DNA of 13,186 bases from an uncultured Odoribacter sp. (GTDB lineage Bacteria; Bacteroidota; Bacteroidia; Bacteroidales; Marinifilaceae): NCBI GenBank assembly GCA_905204385.1, contig CAJKZL010000032.1, forward strand, positions 1-13,186, read 5' to 3'. Within the stretch, counting starts at the first letter, position 1; each line of letters opens with the position of its first letter. Under the pieces are notes generated by a model. That model was given only the letters and a program-made list of their open reading frames with translations, was not told the origin of the DNA and searched no databases. Of the stretch, positions 6,398 to 13,186 are shown piece after piece. A program made the position numbers and the translations under genes.

Positions 6398-7585
6398 TTA
6401 TTCTATTTTAACAATAAACGCATCTTTAAAACTCTTTTTAACATTTCCTAAATCTTTCTCAGCTTGTTTCAGGTTTTTGTAAGTTTGAATAAGATACAGA
6501 AATTTTCCGTTCCGTCTTATTTCCTTCAAATCAGGGTATTGAAGATACATATCAGCATTCAACGCCAGAGGTTTGTCGGTTTGAGCAACTACAATGCCGT
6601 AATCATTCTGCAGCATGTTTTTCCCGGAAGAAAAATCGAAGACGGATAAATTCAGAAACCGTTTAGGATTTTGTCTGAATTCCGTCAGCAGTTTATCTAG
6701 GTTCTCACTGACGGCCGTCAGATTATAATATAGTTCGTTATCATTTACTACATTTCCTAAAGTCCCTTGCCCCTGATTAATTTTGATTACAATGGAATCT
6801 GCCTGCAATAAAACATGATTCAGATAACGGACTGTGTTGTTTAGATTGATGCTTCTCAGGGAATCACTGATAGACGAAATATTGTCCAGGCTACTGTTGA
6901 CTTTCGAATTATTGCTTTCCAGATTAGCGGTTATGCTGTTGATATTTTCCAGAATAGTAGAAATCTTTCCCGATTCTTCCTTTAGGAGTGAATTTAAGGT
7001 ACCGGAGGCTTCTTCCACATTATCCAAGGTCCTGCTGACACTTTTCAGGGAACTGCGGATATTTCCGTTAGCTCCATCACTGAAAATTTCCTGTAAAGCC
7101 AGCAGAACCGAATCCAGCGAAACCATTACATTTTCAGCTTTCCTCTTCAAGGGTTCCAACTGTTTATTCAATTGCTCCATTAATCCCAACTCCAGCTGAC
7201 TGCGGAGAGTATCTCCGCTTTCGGCATAAGTCGTGGAATTGCCCGGAATCAGATTGATCGACTTCGAACCCATCAAATCGGAGCTTTGAATAGCTGCTAC
7301 CGAATTGGATGGGATCTCCAGTTTCTTTCCTACTGTAAACTGAACCAATACTTTATCGAACCTCTCCCCGGTAAAATTTATGGCAGTGACCTGCCCGACA
7401 CTATACCCCCTATAAATGACCGAACTGGAAATCTTAAGTCCATCCACCCGGTCGTATACCCCATAAAAAACATTATTGCGGTCGAACAAAGCTTTGGCTT
7501 TAAGAAAATTTATTCCCCAGATCAGAATGATGATGGCAGCAATTGCCGTCAAGGCAAGTTTCACTTCTCTTTTTATATGTATCAT
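6398..7585 (-). CDS. MlaD/MCE-family lipid transport protein with C-terminal SPOR-like domain
   Basis: Periplasmic, inner-membrane-anchored substrate-binding protein of an MCE (Mla-type) lipid transporter, expected to move phospholipids between the membranes with an ABC permease and ATPase (MlaE/MlaF), which are not in this window. 395 residues. Layout: short cytoplasmic start, one membrane helix (about 8-28, VKLALTAIAAIIILIWGINF), MCE domain (about 38-118; VFYGVYDRVDGLKISSSVIY, GYSVGQVTAI, LMGSKSINLIPG), long alpha-helical stretch rich in Ser/Asn/Leu (about 130-305) likely forming a coiled coil or tunnel, GQGTLGNVVNDNELYYNL (272-289) and the NPKRFLNLSVF motif (306-316). Residues 329-395 resemble the SPOR-like tail of the neighbouring amidase, which would be an unusual addition. 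It lies 121 bases downstream of that amidase on the same strand with no terminator between, so co-transcription is likely. Confidence 0.92.
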   Translation of the reverse strand: MIHIKREVKLALTAIAAIIILIWGINFLKAKALFDRNNVFYGVYDRVDGLKISSSVIYRGYSVGQVTAINFTGERFDKVLVQFTVGKKLEIPSNSVAAIQSSDLMGSKSINLIPGNSTTYAESGDTLRSQLELGLMEQLNKQLEPLKRKAENVMVSLDSVLLALQEIFSDGANGNIRSSLKSVSRTLDNVEEASGTLNSLLKEESGKISTILENINSITANLESNNSKVNSSLDNISSISDSLRSINLNNTVRYLNHVLLQADSIVIKINQGQGTLGNVVNDNELYYNLTAVSENLDKLLTEFRQNPKRFLNLSVFDFSSGKNMLQNDYGIVVAQTDKPLALNADMYLQYPDLKEIRRNGKFLYLIQTYKNLKQAEKDLGNVKKSFKDAFIVKIE

Positions 7586-7706
7586 ATTCCCTTTTTATTT
7601 TAGTTTGTTTTTATTCCAAAGTCGTTCTCACGAAATTATAATAGTTTTTCCCATTTTTTCCATCCCTATCCCATCACAGTTCTGCAGCGCCAAAAGGTCG
7701 ACGGCC

Positions 7707-8846
7707 TCATTGTGATTCCTGTTCCAACTTTCTGGCCTCGGCCACCGAAATTACGTTTCCTTGATATATAGCGATAATAAAACAGTCTTTTACCTTTTTC
7801 CTGACTTCCTGCAAAGATTTTTTCACTTCATTCAAATCGGGCGCAGCGGAAACATAATACCGATAACGACCTGCAGAATTCAATTCAGAAACCTTTTTGC
7901 CCGGACACAGGCCAGCCTGATTTTTTACCCGGGATGTTGCCGATGCTACCTGTATCGCATATTCCGGCCGTCCTTTCACCGTTCCCTCCTCCTTAATAAC
8001 TCCTTTCTTTTCTCCAGTTCCTTTTACCGGCTGGTTAAGGGCTTTTCTTTCCACTTTAGCTTTATAGACCTGAAAGCCTTTGAATATTCCTTTTGCTATT
8101 TTATCCTGTCCGGTTGCGGACATCATGTATCTTTCCTCTTCCGGATTGGAGATAAACCCTACTTCAATCAGTATAGCCGGCATGGCAACATCTTTTAAAA
8201 CCCATAAAGGCCCCTGCCGTACTTCCCGGTCGTTTTGACGGGTACTCTTAACAATTTCCTCCTGAACATGAGAGGCCAAAGATAAACTATTTTCCAGATG
8301 TATGCTTCTTAATAAATTGAACATGATATAAGCTTCCGGGCTGGAAGGATCGAAACCTTCATACTTAATAGAATAATCCTCCTCATATTGAATCACCGAA
8401 TTTTCCTTCATGGCCACCTGCAAATTTTCTTTTGAACTATGAGATCCCAACACATAGGTCTGCACCCCTTTTACGTATTTCCCTTTCGGATTAAGCTTTA
8501 AATCCAACGAATTGGCATGGATGGAAATAAATAAGTCCGCTTTATGATAATTGGCCAATCGGGTCCGTTCTTTCAGTTCCACAAAAACATCTTTCTTCCG
8601 GATATATACCACTTCAACATCAGGATAGGTCTGTTCGATCATCTTACCGACCTTCAGAGCCAACGATAAGACGATATGCTTTTCCGAAGCTTTAATACCC
8701 ATAGCTCCGGGATCTTTGCCCCCATGTCCGGCATCTATGCACACACGCCTGATTTTTCCCAAGTTGGATTGTCCGACGGAAATATTGACGGAAAGCAAAG
8801 TCATTATAAATAACAAGATTCCGCTTATTCCGTATCTATTTATCAT
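7707..8846 (-). CDS. N-acetylmuramoyl-L-alanine amidase (Amidase_3) with C-terminal SPOR-like domain
   Basis: Periplasmic zinc amidase that cleaves the bond between N-acetylmuramic acid and L-alanine in peptidoglycan, as in daughter-cell separation. 379 residues. Signal peptide at about 1-25 (GISGILLFIMTLLSVNISVG). The catalytic domain (about 33-262) has the zinc ligands His41 in CIDAGHGGKDPGA, Glu55 in KASEKH and His110 in SIHANS, and the catalytic Glu228 in ILIEVGFISN. A Lys/Glu/Gly-rich linker (about 263-294) leads to a divergent SPOR-like domain (296-379: YAIQVASATSR, AGRYRYYVS, then CFIIAIYQGNVISVAEARKL), which would bind septal glycan. It heads a minus-strand unit with the mce gene and is divergent from lptD. 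The start at 8846 gives a proper signal peptide. Confidence 0.95.
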   Translation of the reverse strand: MINRYGISGILLFIMTLLSVNISVGQSNLGKIRRVCIDAGHGGKDPGAMGIKASEKHIVLSLALKVGKMIEQTYPDVEVVYIRKKDVFVELKERTRLANYHKADLFISIHANSLDLKLNPKGKYVKGVQTYVLGSHSSKENLQVAMKENSVIQYEEDYSIKYEGFDPSSPEAYIMFNLLRSIHLENSLSLASHVQEEIVKSTRQNDREVRQGPLWVLKDVAMPAILIEVGFISNPEEERYMMSATGQDKIAKGIFKGFQVYKAKVERKALNQPVKGTGEKKGVIKEEGTVKGRPEYAIQVASATSRVKNQAGLCPGKKVSELNSAGRYRYYVSAAPDLNEVKKSLQEVRKKVKDCFIIAIYQGNVISVAEARKLEQESQ

Positions 8847-8962
8847 GATATTTAAAACTTTTTAAAAAGAATGATAGGTATTAACAATCAATATTTCTTA
8901 CATTTGCAATCCGAATCCGCAAGCCGGAGTGCAATTATTCATCACAAAAATAGTACAATAAA
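8847..8962. promoter_or_regulatory. Divergent promoter region between the amidase and lptD genes
   Basis: A 116-base AT-rich spacer. Plus strand: TACATTTG at 8899-8906 matches TAnnTTTG and would start lptD transcription near 8913; no matching -33 TTTG is seen. Minus strand: TATTTTTG (plus 8945-8952) also fits TAnnTTTG and could serve the amidase, again without a good -33 element. A 12-bp palindrome CTTTTTAAAAAG (8858-8869) lies just upstream of the amidase start; it may be chance in such AT-rich sequence. Confidence 0.5.
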
Positions 8963-11782
8963 TTGCAAATTAGAGCATACATAGTCCATTTTATTGCGAT
9001 TTCAGTCATTTTAATCATGGCCGCATGCTCGGTTTCATCCCGTTCCACGCATGCTAAAGAGGAAATCATCGAGGAAATGACCCCTCCCGATCAATGGAAT
9101 TCGGAGGCTCAGGATACGATCGATCATTTCTCATCTAAAAAAGACCGACCGCTTTCTCCGGAGAAAATCATCGGACAAGAAACACAGGATACGATACCCT
9201 CACCGCTCATAACGAAGAAAGATACTTTACAGGCCGGCGATTCCACCGTCACCGAAACCATTGTCATTTCGCCCGGTTTTTCCGGAGCAGATACCCTGGC
9301 TCAAGATACACTCGTTCAGGACAGCGTTCAACAACCCAAACCTTTATTCAACGACATAGTCAATTATTCTGCCGACGATTCCATCAAGTTCTCCATCGAC
9401 GGGAAAAAAATGTTTTTATATAAAAATGCTTTCGTCAAGTATCTGTCTACAGAATTGAAAGCAGATTTTATCGAACTCGATATGGAAAATAACGAGGCTT
9501 ACGCTTCAGGGGTACCCGATTCGGCGGGCGTCATGATCGGCAAGCCTAAATTCAAGGACGGCAGTCAGGAGAATGAAAGTCTGGATTTAAAATATAACTT
9601 CAAAACCGGAAAAGGTTTCGTTAAGGAAATCATCACCCAACAAGGAGAAGGAAATATTCAGGGAAAGCTGACAAAAAGAATGTCCGATTCCATCTACTGC
9701 GTCAAAGACGGTTGGTACACGACCTGCGACCAGCACGACCACCCTCACTTTTACATCCGAATGAGCAAAGCAAAACTCATCAAAGATAAAAAAGTAGTTT
9801 CAGGTTTTGCAAATCTGTACATCGAGGATGTCCCTTTACCGCTGGCCATTCCCTTCGGATTTTTTCCCATCAGTAAAAAAGGGACCTCGGGAGTCCTGAT
9901 GCCCACCTACGGCGAAGAAAGAATGAGAGGATTCAACCTCCGCGATGGAGGATATTACTGGTTCATCAGTGACTATGTGGATTTAGCGGTAACCGGTACC
10001 ATCTATACCAACGGCTCCTGGGGACTTAATTTGGGTTCGAACTACCGGAAAAGATACAAATTCAACGGTTCCTTCAATTTCTCCATGAGCCGTAACCATA
10101 CCAGTGAAAAAGGCTTACCCGACTATTCGCAATCTAAAGACTGGGCATTACGCTGGACCCATGCACAGGATCCCAAAGCCAATCCCTATACTACTTTTTC
10201 GGCTTCGGTAGACATGTCATCGGCAAGCAACAACTATTACAATGCTACCTCCATCAATGAAATAGCCAACCAGCGGAAACAATCCAGTATTTCGTGGAGT
10301 AAAAAATGGCCCGACAAGCCCTTCAGTATTACCGCCGGTTTTACCCACAACCAGAATAGCCGGGATACTTCGATATCCTTATCCTTCCCGAACCTGAATT
10401 TCCGGGTGTCTCAAATTTATCCTCTCCGTAAAAAAGACCGGGTAGGAAAAATCAAATGGTATGAAAACATCGGCTTCACTTATACGGCGGAATTGAAAAA
10501 CACCATACAGACGAAAGAATCGGAATTGGGAGAATCATTCAAGCATATGGCCCGGGACTGGCAAAACGGTTTTCAGCACTCCATACCTCTGAGTACCAGC
10601 ATTAACCTGGCTAAGGACCTGTCCGTATCTCCTTCCTTTTCATATAAAGGAGTAGCCTACTTAAGTTCCATCCGGAAAGGGGATTGGGTAACGGATTCCA
10701 CCATGCCCAATTACGGTTACATCCCCATCGACACCATATACGGATTGCATTATGCACACAATTATTCCACCAGCATATCCTTATCCTACAACCCCACGAT
10801 CTACGGTATGTATCAGTTTAAACCGGACAGCCGTGTCTTTGCCATCCGGCATGTGGTCCGCCCAAGCGCCAGCGTATCGTATGCTCCGAATTTGGGAATA
10901 GACCCCAAAAACTATTGGAAAACCTATCTGGATAAGAATGGTGTGGAACAAAAATACTCCATTTTCGAAGGAAAAATCTATGGAACTCCCACCGGAGCAG
11001 AACGGTCGCAGCAAAGCGGTAGTTTGAATCTGAGCCTGGACAACAATGTAGAAATGAAAGTCCGGAACGATCAGGATACCACAGGAAAAGAAAAATACAA
11101 GAAAGTCAAACTTCTCGAAAGTTTCAGGATTTCCTCCAGTTATAATTTCTTTGCCGATTCCATGCGCTGGTCTACCATCGCATTGTCCGCCCGTACCAAA
11201 GTCATTAACAACAGGGTGAACATCAATTTAACCGGAACGCTGGATCCCTATGCCATCAATGCCAATGCCGTGCGCATCAACAAATACAATGGCGGTATCG
11301 GGCGTCTGACCCGGGTTTCCGCTTCATCGGGCATCCAATTTTCCTCTGATAACGGAAAAAGTAAAGAGCAAAAAGACGATCAACTCAACGGACATTATGA
11401 CGATTATGTCGATTTCGACGTACCCTGGAGCATCAGTCTGGATTATACCTTCAGCTTTTCGAAGAACTATACCCGCAACCCCGATCCGCTGGCAAAACAT
11501 CCTCTGAGCAACAATACCATATCGCAAATGGTCCGCGTCAACGGAGATTTCTCATTAACGCCGAAATGGAAATTCACCTATAGCACGGGTTATGACTTTC
11601 AACAAAAAGAGGTGACAGCGACCAGCTTCGGCATCTCGCGGGATTTACATTGCTGGGAGATGACCTTCAATTGCATTCCTTTCGGTACACACCAATCTTA
11701 TAATTTCCAGATCAATGTCCGTTCCAGTTTGCTGAGGGATCTAAAATTGATGAAAAAGGAATCCTGGTATGACAACCGTTAA
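8963..11782 (+). CDS. LptD-type LPS assembly outer membrane protein, predicted lipoprotein, TTG start
   Basis: Outer-membrane barrel that inserts lipopolysaccharide into the outer leaflet at the end of the Lpt bridge. 939 residues, in the family range. Layout: signal peptide with lipobox (LIMAAC, Cys22); acidic, Thr-rich linker (23-128) with repeated QDT/KDT motifs; LptA-like periplasmic domain (about 130-330; DIVNYSADDSIKFSIDGKKM, then FIELDMENNEAYASG); PLPLAIPFGFFPISKKGTSG (291-310); then a large barrel region rich in aromatic/polar strands to the C-terminus. Four other cysteines occur: C246 and C255 in the periplasmic domain, C897 and C904 near the C-terminus. The start must be TTG at 8963: a stop (TAG, 8951) closes the frame upstream, and the first ATG (Met19) would destroy the signal peptide. 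Divergent from the amidase; the M64 peptidase follows closely. I hold back the symbol lptD only because the Bacteroidota form is diverged. Confidence 0.9.
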   Translation: MQIRAYIVHFIAISVILIMAACSVSSRSTHAKEEIIEEMTPPDQWNSEAQDTIDHFSSKKDRPLSPEKIIGQETQDTIPSPLITKKDTLQAGDSTVTETIVISPGFSGADTLAQDTLVQDSVQQPKPLFNDIVNYSADDSIKFSIDGKKMFLYKNAFVKYLSTELKADFIELDMENNEAYASGVPDSAGVMIGKPKFKDGSQENESLDLKYNFKTGKGFVKEIITQQGEGNIQGKLTKRMSDSIYCVKDGWYTTCDQHDHPHFYIRMSKAKLIKDKKVVSGFANLYIEDVPLPLAIPFGFFPISKKGTSGVLMPTYGEERMRGFNLRDGGYYWFISDYVDLAVTGTIYTNGSWGLNLGSNYRKRYKFNGSFNFSMSRNHTSEKGLPDYSQSKDWALRWTHAQDPKANPYTTFSASVDMSSASNNYYNATSINEIANQRKQSSISWSKKWPDKPFSITAGFTHNQNSRDTSISLSFPNLNFRVSQIYPLRKKDRVGKIKWYENIGFTYTAELKNTIQTKESELGESFKHMARDWQNGFQHSIPLSTSINLAKDLSVSPSFSYKGVAYLSSIRKGDWVTDSTMPNYGYIPIDTIYGLHYAHNYSTSISLSYNPTIYGMYQFKPDSRVFAIRHVVRPSASVSYAPNLGIDPKNYWKTYLDKNGVEQKYSIFEGKIYGTPTGAERSQQSGSLNLSLDNNVEMKVRNDQDTTGKEKYKKVKLLESFRISSSYNFFADSMRWSTIALSARTKVINNRVNINLTGTLDPYAINANAVRINKYNGGIGRLTRVSASSGIQFSSDNGKSKEQKDDQLNGHYDDYVDFDVPWSISLDYTFSFSKNYTRNPDPLAKHPLSNNTISQMVRVNGDFSLTPKWKFTYSTGYDFQQKEVTATSFGISRDLHCWEMTFNCIPFGTHQSYNFQINVRSSLLRDLKLMKKESWYDNR

Positions 11783-11801
11783 ACTTAATAACTATAAACC
11801 G

Positions 11802-13073
11802 ATGATAAAAGCAACTCTTTGTCTCGTACTATTGCTTGGGCCCATGATGCTCAGGGCACAATTCGATCAGTTTTTCCAGGAGAAAACGATGAGGTTCGAC
11901 TACTATCATTGCGGCGATCGTCATTCCGAAACATACTATTTCGACGAACTGAAAGAAGAGCCTTTCTGGGGCGGTTCTCAGACTTCGTTGGTGGATAATA
12001 CAGGATACGGCAACCAGTTGTTTAAAATCATCGATCTTGCCACGGGGAAAGAGATTTTTTCCCGAAGTTTCTGTACCTTATTCAACGAATGGCAGAGTAC
12101 CGAAGAAGCTCAAAAAGTAAAAAAGGCTCTTCCGGAATCTGTGGTTTTTCCCTATCCCAAAAAACCTTTCCGTCTGGAACTATATGCCCGGAACCACAAA
12201 GGAATCTTTGAAAAAAAATTTGAACAGGATATCGACCCTGCATCCTATTTTATTCGCAAGTTCACCCCACAATACGAAACGGTAGAAATTGCCTATAACG
12301 GAAGTCCGCAGCATAGAGTGGACCTGGTTCTTATCCCCGAAGGTTACTCGGCAAACGAAAAGGAAAAGTTTATTCAGGCAGCCCAGCAGTTTGCCCAAGA
12401 GTTTTTCAGCTTCTCTCCCTACAAAGAGAATGCCTCCCGCTTTAACATCCGGGCAGTCTGGGCTCCTTCGCAAGAGTCGGGAGTTACTTTACCCGGAGAA
12501 CATGTTTGGCGCAATACTGCGGCAAAAGCCCAGTTTTATACTTTCGGCTCTGAACGTTATCAAATGATCGAAGACTTTCAGGGTCTACGGGATATCGCGG
12601 CTCATGTGCCCTACGATTACATCTACGTTTTATCCAACACTCAAAAATACGGAGGAGGCGGAATCTATAATTTTTATGGCATCAGTGCCGCCCATCACCC
12701 CACCAGCACCGGTAAAATATATGTCCACGAATTTGGGCACGTCTTGCTGGGACTGGGAGATGAATATGTTGGAAATGTTTCCTATAACGATATGTATCCT
12801 CCAGGAGTCGAGCCTTGGGAAGCCAATCTGACCACTCTGGTCAATTTCGACAAAAAAGATTGGAAAAAACTCATTCATAAGGATACTCCTATCCCTACGC
12901 CGGCCGACGGAAAATACAAAAACGCAACCGGCGTCTTCGAAGGAGGAGGTTATGTGAACAAAGGCGTTTATCGTCCTTCCTTTACCTGTTTGATGAAAGA
13001 ATTCAGCACAGACGCCTTTTGTCCGGTCTGCACCCAGGCTATACTCAAGCACATCGATTTCATCTGTCGCTAA
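11802..13073 (+). CDS. Secreted zinc metallopeptidase, IgA-peptidase M64 family
   Basis: Predicted secreted metallopeptidase of family M64. Clostridial members cleave IgA; many Bacteroidota members have no known substrate, so IgA cleavage must not be assumed. From the ATG at 11802 it has 423 residues with a clean signal peptide (MIKATLCLVLLLGPMMLRAQ). An N-terminal beta-rich domain spans about 21-150. The peptidase domain (about 160-423) has VDLVLIPEGYSANEKEKF (173-190), the zinc motif HEFGH (309-313) in YVHEFGHVLLGLGDEYVG with Asp320/Glu321 as a candidate third ligand, and a C-terminal Cys cluster (TCLMKEFSTDAFCPVC). An upstream in-frame ATG at 11769 would add 11 residues and overlap lptD by 14 bases; it has AAGGA 7 bases upstream, so it is a real alternative. 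It probably shares a transcript with lptD (19-base gap) and with the lipoprotein gene after it. Confidence 0.93.
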   Translation: MIKATLCLVLLLGPMMLRAQFDQFFQEKTMRFDYYHCGDRHSETYYFDELKEEPFWGGSQTSLVDNTGYGNQLFKIIDLATGKEIFSRSFCTLFNEWQSTEEAQKVKKALPESVVFPYPKKPFRLELYARNHKGIFEKKFEQDIDPASYFIRKFTPQYETVEIAYNGSPQHRVDLVLIPEGYSANEKEKFIQAAQQFAQEFFSFSPYKENASRFNIRAVWAPSQESGVTLPGEHVWRNTAAKAQFYTFGSERYQMIEDFQGLRDIAAHVPYDYIYVLSNTQKYGGGGIYNFYGISAAHHPTSTGKIYVHEFGHVLLGLGDEYVGNVSYNDMYPPGVEPWEANLTTLVNFDKKDWKKLIHKDTPIPTPADGKYKNATGVFEGGGYVNKGVYRPSFTCLMKEFSTDAFCPVCTQAILKHIDFICR

Positions 13074-13081
13074 AAGGAGAT

Positions 13082-13186
13082 ATGAAAGGACTTTGTTGCA
13101 TATTATTTTCTGTTTTGCTGTTTTTCAGCAATTGCAAAGATGCTAAGCAACAGCAGCATCCTGAGGATCAGATTATCATCACCCCG
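13082..13186 (+). CDS. Putative small lipoprotein, 5' part only (cut by the right edge)
   Basis: The first 35 codons of an open frame from the ATG at 13082 to the window edge. It starts MKGLCCILFSVLLFFSNCKD: a short basic n-region, hydrophobic core and lipobox-like FFSNC with Cys18 as the likely lipidated residue, followed by a polar Lys/Gln-rich stretch. AAGGAG (13074-13079) sits just upstream, but only 2 bases from the ATG, which is closer than usual. It begins 8 bases after the M64 stop, so it is very likely co-transcribed. The mature part is too short to assign a family. Confidence 0.7.
   Translation, partial: MKGLCCILFSVLLFFSNCKDAKQQQHPEDQIIITP

Noticed and set aside
7586..7706. Small minus-strand open frames in the gap between amidase and mce, including an ATGA overlap with the amidase stop
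   Set aside because: The overlapping frame ends after 14 codons and the other frame lacks a good start and is very short; neither has recognisable features.
12630..13052. Minus-strand open frame of 140 codons
   Set aside because: It is antisense to the M64 peptidase, over the zinc motif and conserved C-terminus; a reading-frame shadow.
1..13186. Mobile element, CRISPR array or defence system
   Set aside because: No transposase, integrase, direct repeats with regular spacers, or target-site duplications were seen. The tRNA-Lys has no adjacent integrase or attachment-site duplicate within the window.

Overview
This window looks like a chromosomal segment from a Bacteroidota, order Bacteroidales. 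The evidence is a SusC/RagA-type TonB-dependent receptor with an STN domain, a FecR anti-sigma factor with a C-terminal DUF4974-like domain, several TAnnTTTG promoter elements, a Bacteroidota-type LptD, and mostly weak Shine-Dalgarno sequences. An Odoribacter/Butyricimonas-like gut anaerobe is my guess from the FecI/FecR/SusC style and moderate GC; it is not proven.

Region 1 (1-3580) is a cell-surface signalling and uptake locus. The minus strand carries fecR and then the 5' part of a SusC-like receptor that runs off the left edge. The ECF sigma factor is transcribed divergently on the plus strand. The expected circuit is: substrate binding at the receptor, STN domain to periplasmic FecR, release of the sigma factor, transcription of the receptor genes. 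A hairpin terminator lies just after fecR and a second small hairpin lies in the susC leader, so susC may have its own control.

Region 2 (3581-6397) is housekeeping. All genes are on the minus strand: a tRNA-Lys(TTT) with a near-perfect Bacteroidota promoter and its own terminator, a YigZ/IMPACT-family protein, and dnaA. A strong hairpin terminator follows dnaA. Its 387-base upstream region holds a candidate promoter, a long leader and a bidirectional terminator, but no convincing oriC.

Region 3 (6398-13186) is an envelope cluster around a divergent promoter region at about 8847-8962. To the left (minus strand) are an N-acetylmuramoyl-L-alanine amidase and an MlaD/MCE lipid-transport protein; both appear to end in a related SPOR-like domain. 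To the right (plus strand) are an LptD-type LPS assembly protein that itself looks like a lipoprotein and starts at TTG, a secreted M64 zinc peptidase, and the start of a small lipoprotein gene cut by the right edge. The cluster joins peptidoglycan remodelling, phospholipid transport and LPS export.

Most of the window is ordinary for the group. I see no mobile element, CRISPR array or defence system. The points most worth a second look are the shared SPOR-like tails, the lipobox plus 2+2 cysteine pattern in LptD, and the leader structures upstream of susC.
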